From assembly GCA_025454075.1 (NCBI GenBank), contig JALOPD010000024.1, positions 1 to 33,749 on the forward strand: 33,749 bases of DNA, read 5' to 3'. Below the pieces are notes generated by a model. It was not told where the DNA came from and made no database searches. It saw nothing but the letters and a program-made list of their open reading frames with translations. The position numbers and the translations under genes are program-made. Shown one piece after another: positions 19,757-27,375 of the stretch (position 1 is the stretch's first letter; each line of letters begins with the position of its first letter). Source of the DNA: Desulfobacterales bacterium. GTDB taxonomy: Bacteria > Desulfobacterota > Desulfobacteria > Desulfobacterales > UBA2174_A.

Positions 19757-20947
19757 ATGGCCTCAGAGATCGATTTTTCGGGGAAACTGAGTTTTCTGAA
19801 CTTGGGGGAGCTTCTCCAGCTGATCGGCAGCAGCTCCGCCACCGGCACGCTGCGCATCTTCAGCGCCCACGCATCGGAGCCCGGCGTGGTCGTCATCGAA
19901 AAAGGAAACCCGATCGATGCCGCCAACGGTTCACTGAAGGGCCTGGAGGCGTTGTTTTCGCTCTTCGGCTGGACCGAGGGCCGCTTCGAGTTCACCCGAG
20001 GGGCGGTGACCGGCGAGCGGGTGATCAAAAAAGGGCGGATGGAGATCATCCTCGACGGCCTGCGGCTCCTGGATGAAGGCAAGATACCCAAAATAGAGCC
20101 GGCGGCACCGCCGGTCGCGGGCGCACCGCCGGCGCCCGAGCCGGCGCCGGCGAAGAGCGGGCAACCCCCGCTCATCAAAGGACCGCTCGTCGACTACGCC
20201 TTCGTGGTGGATGAGGAGAGCTTCTACGACGGCGATGAAATCGTCCGGGAAGGATCGCACGGCAACTGGATCTGGGTGATTCTCGAGGGCGCTGCGGAAA
20301 TCATCAAGACCACGCCCAACGGGCCGATCAAGCTGCTGCGGGTCGGCGACGGCGCTTTCCTGGGCAGCGTGGCCTCCTTCCTGATGGGGGACAACGTGCG
20401 CAGCACCACCGTCGTGGCCGCCGGCAACATCCAGCTCGGCATGCTGGACTCCCAGCTGCTGTCCAGCGAGGTGGCCGGCCTGTCCGCCGAGTTCAAAAGC
20501 CTGATCAAGAGCCTGAACAACCGGCTGCGCGGCGTGACCTCCATCGCCGCCCAGGCCCATGTTCGCGACGCCTCCTTCATGGAATCGCTCCTGAACAAAA
20601 AAATAGCCATCAAGGAGGGCCAGAACGAAGAGCGGCTGTTCAGCATCCGCGAGGGGGAGGTGGTCGTGGGGCGCAACACGCCGGGCGGCTACCTGCCGCT
20701 GGCCCGACTCGAGAAGGGGGATTTTTTCGGCCACATCCCCTTTCTGACCATCGGCCATGAGCCTTACGAAGCGGCTGTTTTTTCATCGGCCGACCTGAAA
20801 CTGGCCTCGGTGGATTCCAAAAAGATCGAAAGCGAGCACCGGAGGCTTTCGCCCACTCTGCGCAACATCATCGAGCACCTGGCGGCTTGCATCTCGGCGA
20901 CAACCCTGGTAACTATCAACAGCGTTCGCAAATCCGGCATTCTCTGA
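19757..20947 (+). CDS. DUF4388 (PATAN) protein with two cyclic-nucleotide-binding-fold domains
   Basis: The 396-residue product has three parts. Residues 4-100 form a DUF4388 domain (DFSGKLSFLNLGELLQLIG, then ATGTLRIFS and IEKGNPIDA), found in delta-proteobacterial signalling proteins. A Pro/Ala-rich linker spans 114-140. Two cNMP-binding-like folds follow, at about 145-260 and 272-385. In both, the phosphate-binding cassette is altered: FLGSVASFLMG and FFGHIPFLTIG lack the glutamate of the usual FGE motif, so cAMP binding is doubtful. The start is uncertain: TTG at 19730 also opens the frame, but it lies in the predicted hairpin; ATG 19757 fits the domain edge. Neither has a clear ribosome site. 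It probably acts as a scaffold between the GTPase and PilZ neighbours. Confidence 0.8.
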   Translation: MASEIDFSGKLSFLNLGELLQLIGSSSATGTLRIFSAHASEPGVVVIEKGNPIDAANGSLKGLEALFSLFGWTEGRFEFTRGAVTGERVIKKGRMEIILDGLRLLDEGKIPKIEPAAPPVAGAPPAPEPAPAKSGQPPLIKGPLVDYAFVVDEESFYDGDEIVREGSHGNWIWVILEGAAEIIKTTPNGPIKLLRVGDGAFLGSVASFLMGDNVRSTTVVAAGNIQLGMLDSQLLSSEVAGLSAEFKSLIKSLNNRLRGVTSIAAQAHVRDASFMESLLNKKIAIKEGQNEERLFSIREGEVVVGRNTPGGYLPLARLEKGDFFGHIPFLTIGHEPYEAAVFSSADLKLASVDSKKIESEHRRLSPTLRNIIEHLAACISATTLVTINSVRKSGIL

Positions 20948-20981
20948 CCTGCCGGCGGCTGGACAGGAGAACCGTCGTCCC

Positions 20982-21326
20982 ATGAAAAAAGATGATAACC
21001 GAAAGCACCGGCGCATCAACTCCCTCAACCTGTCCTATGTCTGTCTGGATGAGGACCGCAAAACCGTGAAACAGGGCATGGGCCGGACGTTGAACCTCTC
21101 CGAATCCGGCATTCTGCTGGAAACGCATTTCCCCATCGCCGCGGAGCACACGGTGATCCTGAGCATCGGGCTGGAGGACCGGCTGGTGGACCTGAAGGGC
21201 CGGCCCGTCCACGTGCGCTCGACCGACAAGGGCGTTTATGAGGTCGGCATCGAGTTCATCGACCCCGATGAAAAAACGCTCCAGGCCGTGAAGCAGTTCC
21301 TCGGCTCCTTCGCCACCGATCACTGA
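20982..21326 (+). CDS. PilZ-domain protein (c-di-GMP binding)
   Basis: The 114-residue protein is a single PilZ domain. RKHRR (residues 7-11) is the RxxxR motif and NLSESG (38-43) the [D/N]xSxxG motif; together they form the c-di-GMP pocket, so ligand binding is expected. VGIEF near residue 88 is a further family mark. Such proteins pass c-di-GMP signals to motility, polysaccharide or pilus machinery. AGGAG lies upstream of the ATG. It ends the group that starts with the MglA-like GTPase and may extend into purC, 52 bp downstream, although purC has its own strong ribosome site. Confidence 0.88.
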   Translation: MKKDDNRKHRRINSLNLSYVCLDEDRKTVKQGMGRTLNLSESGILLETHFPIAAEHTVILSIGLEDRLVDLKGRPVHVRSTDKGVYEVGIEFIDPDEKTLQAVKQFLGSFATDH

Positions 21327-21378
21327 TCGTTTTTCCCGGCGCCGGGATTCAATTTCAATCGAAAAGGAGACCCCTGCC

Positions 21379-22275
21379 ATGCATCCGCCGATCAGCCAGA
21401 CCGACTTCCCAGGCCTCACGCTTTTGAAACGGGGCAAGGTGCGCGACATGTACGATCTGGGGGAGCACCTCCTGATGGTAGCCACCGACCGCATCTCGGC
21501 CTTCGACGTCGTCATGACCGAGCCCATCCCCGACAAGGGGGTCATCCTGACCCAGATCTCGCTTTTCTGGTTCGAGCAGATGAAGCCGATCGTTGCGAAC
21601 CACGTGGTCACCGGCAACGTGGACGAGTACCCCAAGAGCTGCCGCCCCTATGCCCGGGAGTTGAAAGGCCGCAGCCTGCTGGTCAAGAAAGCCGCGCCGC
21701 TGTCGATCGAATGCGTGGCGCGGGGCTACATCTCCGGTTCCGGGTGGACCTCCTACCAGGCCTCCGGCGAGATCTGCGGGATCAAGCTCCCGGCCGGCCT
21801 CAAGGAATCCGAACGGCTGCCGGAGCCCATTTTCACCCCGGCCACCAAAGAAGAGCTCGGGGCGCACGACATCAACATCGATTTCGAAGAGGCCAAAAAG
21901 CGCGTCGGCCGGGAGCTGGCCGAACGCGTGCGCGAGTTGACGCTGGCCATCTACCGGGCGGGGGCCGCCTTGGCCGAGACGAAAGGCATTATCATCGCCG
22001 ACACCAAGTTCGAGTTCGGCCTGGTCGGAGATCAGTTGATCCTCATCGACGAGCTGCTGACCCCCGACTCCTCGCGCTTCTGGCCCAAAGCCTCCTACGC
22101 CCCCGGCGGCGCCCAGCAGAGCTACGACAAGCAGTACCTGCGCGATTACCTGCTCTCCACCCGGTGGAACAAAACCCCGCCGCCCCCGCCGCTGCCGGAC
22201 GAGGTGATCCGCGGCACACGCCAGAAGTACCTCGAAGCGCTCAAGCAGTTGAGCGGCAGCGGTCATGGCCTTTGA
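21379..22275 (+). CDS. purC: Phosphoribosylaminoimidazole-succinocarboxamide synthase
   Basis: PurC joins aspartate to CAIR with ATP, giving SAICAR in de novo purine synthesis. The 298-residue product is of the longer, yeast-like type; the E. coli enzyme has 237 residues. Motifs are [74 protein letters not shown] and [10 protein letters not shown], which build the nucleotide and CAIR sites. AAAAGGAGA precedes the ATG at good spacing. The 3' end overlaps the ParB-like gene by 11 bases, tying a purine gene to that unrelated pair. Confidence 0.96.
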   Translation: MHPPISQTDFPGLTLLKRGKVRDMYDLGEHLLMVATDRISAFDVVMTEPIPDKGVILTQISLFWFEQMKPIVANHVVTGNVDEYPKSCRPYARELKGRSLLVKKAAPLSIECVARGYISGSGWTSYQASGEICGIKLPAGLKESERLPEPIFTPATKEELGAHDINIDFEEAKKRVGRELAERVRELTLAIYRAGAALAETKGIIIADTKFEFGLVGDQLILIDELLTPDSSRFWPKASYAPGGAQQSYDKQYLRDYLLSTRWNKTPPPPPLPDEVIRGTRQKYLEALKQLSGSGHGL

Positions 22276-23275
22276 CGGCAACCGGGCGGAGCCATGCACC
22301 CGCCGCATCCCCCTGGCGGAGATCGACCGTGGGGATGAGCGTTTCCGCATCACCACCCCCCGCTCGAGCGATGAACTCCACCTCTCGCTTCAGCGGCTCG
22401 GCCTGCTGACGGCGCCCCTGGTCCTTTCCCGGGATCGCGGATACATCCTCGTCAGCGGTTTCCGGCGCGTGGACGCCTGCCGTCGGCTGGGGTGGGAGAC
22501 GGTCCCCGCGCGGGTGCTGGAAGCGCCGGCGACGATGTATGCCTGCGCCCTCAAGTCGGTCGGCGAAAATTCCCTGGAAAGACCCCTGAATCTCATCGAG
22601 ACCTCCCGGGCCCTGCGCTTGCTCGATCGGCACGCCCCCGGCGGACCTCCCCCGCCGGAGGATGCCGCGGCCCTCGGTCTTCCGACCCATGCGGGCCTGG
22701 CCACCAGGCTGAAAACGCTGTGCCGGATGCCGGCGGAGGTGCAGGAGGCCGTCCTCGACGAGACGCTCTCCTTTGCGATGGCCTGTGAGATCGGGCAGCT
22801 GGAGGAGGGGCCGGCCGTCGCCTTCGCGCGGCTCTTCCGCCGGCTCAAACCCGGCTTGAACAAACAGCGGGAGATCGTCACCCTGGTTTCGGAGATAGCC
22901 TGCCGGGACGGGATCGATTCAACCGCGGTCTTGTCCGAGCCGGAGATGATTCGCGTTCAGGACGCGGAGGAACTGGACCGCAGCCAGAAGACCCAATCCA
23001 TTCGAAGGCTGCTCCGCCGGCGCCGCTTCCCGGCGCTGACGGCGGCCGAGGACCGCTTTCACGCCCTGCGCCGGCGGCTCAAGCTCGGCGCGAACCTGCA
23101 ACTGGCCCCACCCCGGGATTTCGAGGGGACGCGCTACACCCTGACCTTGAGTTTCGAACGCCTGGAGGAGGTCGAACGTCTGCGGGCCCAGCTGGATGCA
23201 CTGGTGCGCCATCCCGACTTCAAGGCCCTGCTGACGGGCAAGGGCAGGGGGTTTGCGGGGACGACAGACCCGTGA
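22265..23275 (+). CDS. ParB/Spo0J-like nuclease-fold protein, orphan
   Basis: The 336-residue protein has a ParB N-terminal fold: RRIPLAEID, then [20 protein letters not shown] (GFRR at 65-68, the GxRR box) and [13 protein letters not shown] (101-111), like the ParB third motif. Next comes a helix-turn-helix-like part ([20 protein letters not shown]). Classic ParB has ENxxR; here the arginine is one place later (ENSLER), so CTP use is uncertain. No parA is present and the C-terminus lacks an obvious ParB dimer domain. Instead it is coupled to the SPL-like radical SAM gene by GTGA overlap. Its role is unknown; a DNA-targeting partner for that enzyme is only a guess. Confidence 0.8.
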   Translation: MAFDGNRAEPCTRRIPLAEIDRGDERFRITTPRSSDELHLSLQRLGLLTAPLVLSRDRGYILVSGFRRVDACRRLGWETVPARVLEAPATMYACALKSVGENSLERPLNLIETSRALRLLDRHAPGGPPPPEDAAALGLPTHAGLATRLKTLCRMPAEVQEAVLDETLSFAMACEIGQLEEGPAVAFARLFRRLKPGLNKQREIVTLVSEIACRDGIDSTAVLSEPEMIRVQDAEELDRSQKTQSIRRLLRRRRFPALTAAEDRFHALRRRLKLGANLQLAPPRDFEGTRYTLTLSFERLEEVERLRAQLDALVRHPDFKALLTGKGRGFAGTTDP

Positions 23276-24384
23276 AGATCGCAGCGCTTTACATCGATGC
23301 CCGGGTGGCCGACCGGCCGGACGCCCAGCGCATCTCCCGCCGGCTCGGGGTGCCCGCCAAAATGGTGGCGGATGCCGACGAGGTCTACGCGGATGTGGCC
23401 GCGGCGGAAGACCCGATCGGCAGCGGCAAGCAGGTCCTGTTTCTGACCCGCAACAAGGGGGCCTTCCTGAAGGAGTGCCCGGGCACCCGGCACTACACCT
23501 GCTGCGGCTACCGGATCCTGCACATCGGCAGCTACTGCACCATGGACTGCTCGTACTGCATCCTCCAGGCCTATTTTCACCCGCCGGTGCTGCAGTATTA
23601 CGTCAACCACGAAGACATGGCGAGCGAACTGGAGCGATGCCTGTCCGAACCGGGCATCCACCGCATCGGCACCGGGGAGTTCACCGACAGCCTGATCTGG
23701 GAGCCGTGGACGGACCTCTCGCGGACGCTGGCGCAGCGGTTCGCCCGCCAGGACCGGGCCGTCCTGGAGCTCAAGACCAAGACCGTGAACATCGACGGCC
23801 TGCTGGACGTCGCGCATGGGCGCAAGACCATCCTCGCCTGGTCGCTGAACACCGAACGGGTGATCCGCAGCGAGGAGCGCGGCACCGCCTCGCTGGATGC
23901 GCGCCTGCGCGCGGCGGCCCGGGGCGCACGCGCCGGATACCCGATCGCCTTTCACTTCGACCCGGTCGTGATCGGCGACGGCTGCGAAGAGGACTACCGG
24001 CAGGTGGTGGAACGCCTGTTCGCCGCCGTGCCGCCGGAGCGGATCGTGTGGATCAGCCTCGGCGCGTTCCGGTTCATGCCGGACCTCAAATCCGTCGTTC
24101 AGCGACGCTTTCCCGATTCCCGGATCGTATACGGGGAGTTCATCGCCGGCTTGGACGGCAAGGCGCGCTATTTCAAACCGCTGCGGATGCAGGTCCTTCG
24201 CAGCCTGGCGCAGGCCATTCTATGCCATGCCCCGCAGGCATGCGTCTATCTGTGCATGGAGGACGACGAGGTCTGGCGGCATGCGTTGGGGTTCGTTCCG
24301 GCCGAGCGCGGCGGCCTGGCTCGGATGCTGGATGAGGCCGCCGTGCGGCACTGCGGGCTCGACGCCGGCAGTTGCCGGCGTTGA
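23272..24384 (+). CDS. Spore-photoproduct-lyase-like radical SAM protein
   Basis: The 370-residue protein starts at GTG, overlapping the ParB-like stop (GTGA). The radical SAM motif CTMDCSYC gives C89, C93 and C96, nearly the positions of Bacillus SplB (C90, C94, C97). Surrounding text such as ECPGTRHYTCCGYRILHIG and ILQAYFHPPVLQYYVNHED is typical of the SPL family. SplB repairs thymine spore photoproduct by radical chemistry in germinating spores. Nothing else here suggests sporulation, and I find no cysteine at the place of the SplB hydrogen donor (C141); the local text is GTGEFTDSLIW. The substrate may thus differ. Extra cysteines lie at 69, 77 and 78 and near the C-terminus. Family assignment is good, function unproven. 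Confidence 0.85.
   Translation: MKIAALYIDARVADRPDAQRISRRLGVPAKMVADADEVYADVAAAEDPIGSGKQVLFLTRNKGAFLKECPGTRHYTCCGYRILHIGSYCTMDCSYCILQAYFHPPVLQYYVNHEDMASELERCLSEPGIHRIGTGEFTDSLIWEPWTDLSRTLAQRFARQDRAVLELKTKTVNIDGLLDVAHGRKTILAWSLNTERVIRSEERGTASLDARLRAAARGARAGYPIAFHFDPVVIGDGCEEDYRQVVERLFAAVPPERIVWISLGAFRFMPDLKSVVQRRFPDSRIVYGEFIAGLDGKARYFKPLRMQVLRSLAQAILCHAPQACVYLCMEDDEVWRHALGFVPAERGGLARMLDEAAVRHCGLDAGSCRR
24362..24381 (+). other. Perfect hairpin next to the SPL-like stop codon
   Basis: ACGCCGGCA (24362-24370) and TGCCGGCGT (24373-24381) are exact reverse complements, ending one base before the TGA at 24382-24384. No T-tract follows, so it is not an intrinsic terminator. It sits just upstream of the thermonuclease ribosome site (AGGGGT) and could affect coupling or mRNA processing. 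Confidence 0.6.
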
Positions 24385-24397
24385 GATAGGGGTCGAA

Positions 24398-25042
24398 ATG
24401 TTTCGGAAATTGACGGCCCTCGGGCTTGCACTGCTGCTGCTGTTCTGCGCGGACGGGGTCGGAGCAGAGCAGTGGGTCGCGGTCAAACGGGTCAACGACG
24501 GCGACACGGTGACGTTGGCGGACGGTCGGCTGGTGCGCTACATCGGTGTGAACGCCCCCGAAATCAACCATGAGCGCAACACCGCCGAGCCGTTCGGTTT
24601 CGACGCCCGGAGCCGCAACATCGAACTGATAGGGCCCCGGCGAATACGGCTGGAATTCGACATCGAGCGCTTCGACGACTACGGCCGAACGCTCGCCTAC
24701 GTCTTCCTGCCGGACGGCTCGATGGTGAACGAGAAGCTGCTGCAGTCGGGCGCGGCGCATTGCCTCTACAGGATGCCGAACGTCAAACACGAAGTCCGCC
24801 TGCTGAAGGCTCAACGGGAGGCCATGCAGGAGCGGCGGGGCATGTGGCGGGAGTGGCGCGAAAAAGAGGGCCGGTATGTGGGCAACCGCAACTCGCGGCG
24901 GTTTCACGCGGCGGCCTGCCCGGAAGTGAAGCGCATCTCTCCCAAAAACCGCGTCGTCTTTTCGAAGCGCTGGGACGCCTTCTGGGCCGGCTATTCACCC
25001 GCCAGAGAATGTCTGTCGGCTTCTGCGATCCCCTCCAAGTGA
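24398..25042 (+). CDS. Secreted thermonuclease-family nuclease (SNase) with C-terminal Cys/His extension
   Basis: The 214-residue product carries a signal peptide: MFRK, a hydrophobic core LTALGLALLLLFC, and a likely cleavage after GVGA (residue 23). The SNase domain keeps the catalytic trio, R47 and E55 in LVRYIGVNAPE and R97 in YGRTLAYVF; the calcium aspartate at 52 is asparagine, while D36 is kept. After the nuclease, GNRNSRRFHAAACPEVKRIS and a final YSPARECL resemble the small zinc-type domain (GNxxSxxFHxxxCxxV) attached to some extracellular nucleases and competence proteins. It probably degrades DNA or RNA outside the cytoplasm. AGGGGT precedes the ATG; the gap from the SPL-like stop is 13 bp. 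The following strong terminator ends the transcript. Confidence 0.88.
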   Translation: MFRKLTALGLALLLLFCADGVGAEQWVAVKRVNDGDTVTLADGRLVRYIGVNAPEINHERNTAEPFGFDARSRNIELIGPRRIRLEFDIERFDDYGRTLAYVFLPDGSMVNEKLLQSGAAHCLYRMPNVKHEVRLLKAQREAMQERRGMWREWREKEGRYVGNRNSRRFHAAACPEVKRISPKNRVVFSKRWDAFWAGYSPARECLSASAIPSK

Positions 25043-25052
25043 GGTTTTGCTG

Positions 25053-25095
25053 AAATAAAGGGGGGGCTCCGGATCGCGGAGCCCCCCCTTTATTT
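25053..25095. terminator. Bidirectional intrinsic terminator between the nuclease and EF-G-like genes
   Basis: A perfect 19-bp stem: AAATAAAGGGGGGGCTCCG (25053-25071), loop GATCG, and its exact complement (25077-25095). T-rich arms outside the GC core give a terminator in both directions, serving the convergent nuclease and EF-G-like genes. Confidence 0.88.
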
Positions 25096-25103
25096 CCAAC
25101 TAT

Positions 25104-25134
25104 TAGTTTTTATCCGCGCAGCGGATAAAAACTA
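25104..25134 (-). other. Perfect hairpin starting on the EF-G-like stop codon
   Basis: TAGTTTTTATCCGC (25104-25117) and GCGGATAAAAACTA (25121-25134) form a 14-bp stem with a 3-base loop. The stop codon of the EF-G-like gene (25132-25134) is the outermost triplet. There is no following T-tract on the minus strand; the canonical terminator lies 9 bp beyond. Confidence 0.75.
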
Positions 25135-27201
25135 CTCTTTGGCCTTGGCCGCCGCTTCGATGATTTTCTGGGCGATGTGGCTGGGCACCTCGTCGTAGTG
25201 TGAAAACTCCATCCGGTAGATGCCGCGGCCGCCGGTCATCGAGCGCAGGTCCGGGGCATAGGTCTGAAACTCCGACATGGGCACGTAGGCGTTGATGACC
25301 TGGTTCTTGCCCGCGTTCTCCATCCCCAGCACCCGGCCGCGCCGGCTGTTCAGGTCGCCCATGATGTCGCCCATGAACTCGTCCGGGGCGATCACCGTCA
25401 CCTTCATGACCGGCTCCAGCAGCACCGGGTCGGCCTGCTCGGCGGCTTTGCGGAAGGCGAGGGAGCCGGCGATCTTGAAGGCCATTTCGGAGGAGTCCAC
25501 CGCGTGGTAGGAGCCGTCGTCCACCGTGGCCTTGAAGTCGACGCACGGGAAGCCAGCCAACACCCCGCGCTGCGCGGATTCGACGATGCCCTTTTCCACC
25601 GCGGGGATGTACTGCCGCGGGATGGAGCCGCCCACAATGGCGTCCACGTACTCGAACCCCTTGCTGCGCGGCTGAGGCTCGAACTGGACCCAGCAGTCGC
25701 CGAACTGGCCGTGGCCGCCGGTCTGCTTCTTGTGCCGGCCCTGCACACGGACTTTTTTCTTGATGGTCTCCCGGTAGGGGACCTTGGGGATGTTCAGCTG
25801 GACTTCGACGTTGAACTTGCGCTTGAGGCGCTCGACAGTGGTCTCGATGTGGATCTGTCCCTGGCCGTGCAGGATGATCTCCTTGGTTTCCGCCAGGCGG
25901 TCGATCCGCAAAGAGGTGTCCTCCTCCAGCAGCCGCGTCAGGGAGGTGAACACCTTGTCCTCGTCGCCCTTGTTCTTGGCGGAGAGGGCATAGGATATCA
26001 GGGTGGGGATCGGCTCGACGGCGGCGAACAGGATCTTGTTGGCTTCGTCGCAGAGGGTGTCGCCGGTCCCCGTCTCTTTGAGCTTGGCCACTGCCACGAT
26101 GGAACCCGGGCCCGCGCCGTCCACCGGCTTCTGCTCTTTGCCGAGGATCACCAGCAGCTGGTTGTAGCGTTCGCGCACTTCTTTTTTCGAGTTGTAGAAG
26201 GTGCCGTCCCCCCCGATGGTCCCGGAGAAGACCCGGAAAAGGGTGAGCCGGCCCGCGTAGGGGTCGGTGATGGTCTTGACCACCAGGGCCGCAAACGGCG
26301 CCTTGGGGTCGGGGGCGCGTTCGATCTCCTTGCCCGTCGCCGGGTCCTTGCCGCTTTTCGCGCCGGCATCCAAAGGCGAGGGCATGGCCGCCACGATGAA
26401 GTCCATCAACAGGTCGACGCCGACGTTGCGCACGGCCGAGCCGCAGATCACGGGGACAAAGGTCCTGGCCAGGGTCCCCTTGCGCAGGGCATTCCTGAGG
26501 TCTTCTTCGGAAAGGGTCTCGCCCTCAAGGTAGCGCTCGACCAGGGCATCGTCGGCTTCGGCGATGTTTTCAATCAGAGCTTCCCGCTCCGCCTCGACGG
26601 CCTCCTTCATGTCGGCCGGGACCTCGGAGGCCTTGGCTTTTCCATCCTCGACCACGTAGGCCTTGCGGGTGATGAGGTCGACCACCCCCTTGAACCCGGC
26701 CTCGGCGCCGATCGGAAGCTGGAGGATGATGAGCTTGGGCTGAAACAGCCCCTTGGCGTCCTCGAAGGTGCGCTGGAAATCGGCGCGCTCACGGTCCAGC
26801 TTGTTGATGAAAATCGCCCGGGGAAGCCGGAAGTCGTCGAGAAATTCCCAGCCGATCTCGGTCTGGACTTTCACCCCGTCCACCGCATCGATGACCACCA
26901 CGGCGGCGTCGGCCGCCTGCAGGCAGGTCTTGGTGTCCGAGAAGAAATTCTGGTCGCCCGGGGTGTCCATCAAGGTGACCGTATGTTTTTTCCAGGCCAG
27001 CTGGTGAAACCCGGTGCTGATGCTCGAGGTGCGTTTGATCTCCTCGGGCTCGAAGTCCAGCGCGGTGTTGCCTTCTTCGATGCGCCCCAGCCGGTTGATC
27101 ACGCCGGCGTCGAAAAGCATGGCCTCTGCCAGGGAGGTTTTACCGGCGCCGCCATGAGCCACCAGTGCGATGTTGCGAATGCCTTCGACTTTTTCGCTCA
27201 T
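25132..27201 (-). CDS. fusA: Elongation factor G-like translational GTPase (EF-G paralogue type)
   Basis: The 689-residue protein has the full EF-G domain set: GTPase (1-290), domain II (VVKTITDPYAGRLTLFRVFS), domain III, domain IV and a C-terminal domain V. The P-loop is AHGGAGKTS (15-23), not the AHIDAGKTT of canonical EF-G, and the switch II motif is DTPGDQNF (79-86), with D83 where EF-G has the catalytic histidine. NKLD (133-136) is kept, as is the domain IV loop QTGGHGQFGDCWVQFEP. These differences mark the EF-G-like paralogue group of unclear role, not the main translocase, which normally lies in the str operon. GAGAGGATG precedes the start. It has its own promoter and terminators, so it is a single-gene unit. 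Confidence 0.85.
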   Translation of the reverse strand: MSEKVEGIRNIALVAHGGAGKTSLAEAMLFDAGVINRLGRIEEGNTALDFEPEEIKRTSSISTGFHQLAWKKHTVTLMDTPGDQNFFSDTKTCLQAADAAVVVIDAVDGVKVQTEIGWEFLDDFRLPRAIFINKLDRERADFQRTFEDAKGLFQPKLIILQLPIGAEAGFKGVVDLITRKAYVVEDGKAKASEVPADMKEAVEAEREALIENIAEADDALVERYLEGETLSEEDLRNALRKGTLARTFVPVICGSAVRNVGVDLLMDFIVAAMPSPLDAGAKSGKDPATGKEIERAPDPKAPFAALVVKTITDPYAGRLTLFRVFSGTIGGDGTFYNSKKEVRERYNQLLVILGKEQKPVDGAGPGSIVAVAKLKETGTGDTLCDEANKILFAAVEPIPTLISYALSAKNKGDEDKVFTSLTRLLEEDTSLRIDRLAETKEIILHGQGQIHIETTVERLKRKFNVEVQLNIPKVPYRETIKKKVRVQGRHKKQTGGHGQFGDCWVQFEPQPRSKGFEYVDAIVGGSIPRQYIPAVEKGIVESAQRGVLAGFPCVDFKATVDDGSYHAVDSSEMAFKIAGSLAFRKAAEQADPVLLEPVMKVTVIAPDEFMGDIMGDLNSRRGRVLGMENAGKNQVINAYVPMSEFQTYAPDLRSMTGGRGIYRMEFSHYDEVPSHIAQKIIEAAAKAKE

Positions 27202-27255
27202 TGAACATCCTCTCTTGGTTGAATTGATTGCCCTGGGCCGGGCAATAAACGTTGA

Positions 27256-27284
27256 TTTTTATCCATTCGGCTAAAAAAAATCAA
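27256..27284 (-). promoter_or_regulatory. Promoter for the EF-G-like gene
   Basis: On the minus strand TTGATT (27279-27284), 17 bases, then TAAAAA (27256-27261); each matches four of six positions. Transcription would start near 27249, about 48 bases before the ATG at 27201. It lies just beyond the tlyA terminator. Confidence 0.45.
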
Positions 27285-27289
27285 GCCCC

Positions 27290-27333
27290 AAAAAAACACA
27301 GGGCCGCCCTAAAAGGCGGCCCTGTGTTTTTTT
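27290..27333 (-). terminator. Intrinsic terminator after tlyA
   Basis: A 19-bp stem pairs 27290-27308 with 27315-27333 around CTAAAA. The GC core is AGGGCCGCC/GGCGGCCCT. On the minus strand the stem ends in a run of seven T residues, so it should stop the dxs-tlyA transcript about ten bases past the tlyA stop; it also reads as a terminator on the plus strand. Confidence 0.85.
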
Positions 27334-27336
27334 GTC

Positions 27337-27375
27337 TTTTTTCAAACCGCAAGCTCCGCTTGCGGTTTGAAAAAA
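27337..27375 (-). other. Perfect hairpin containing the tlyA stop codon
   Basis: TTTTTTCAAACCGCAAGC (27337-27354) and its exact complement (27358-27375) form an 18-bp stem with loop TCC. It encodes the last TlyA residues (FKPQAELAV) and the TGA at 27342-27344. No T-tract follows it on the minus strand, so the true terminator is the next hairpin. Confidence 0.75.

Noticed and set aside
21335..21346. Self-complementary CCCGGCGCCGGG between the PilZ gene and purC
   Set aside because: Only a 4-bp stem once a loop is allowed, and no following T-tract, so it is not called a terminator.
25504..27204. A 566-codon open frame on the plus strand opposite the EF-G-like gene
   Set aside because: Antisense shadow of a fully supported GTPase gene.
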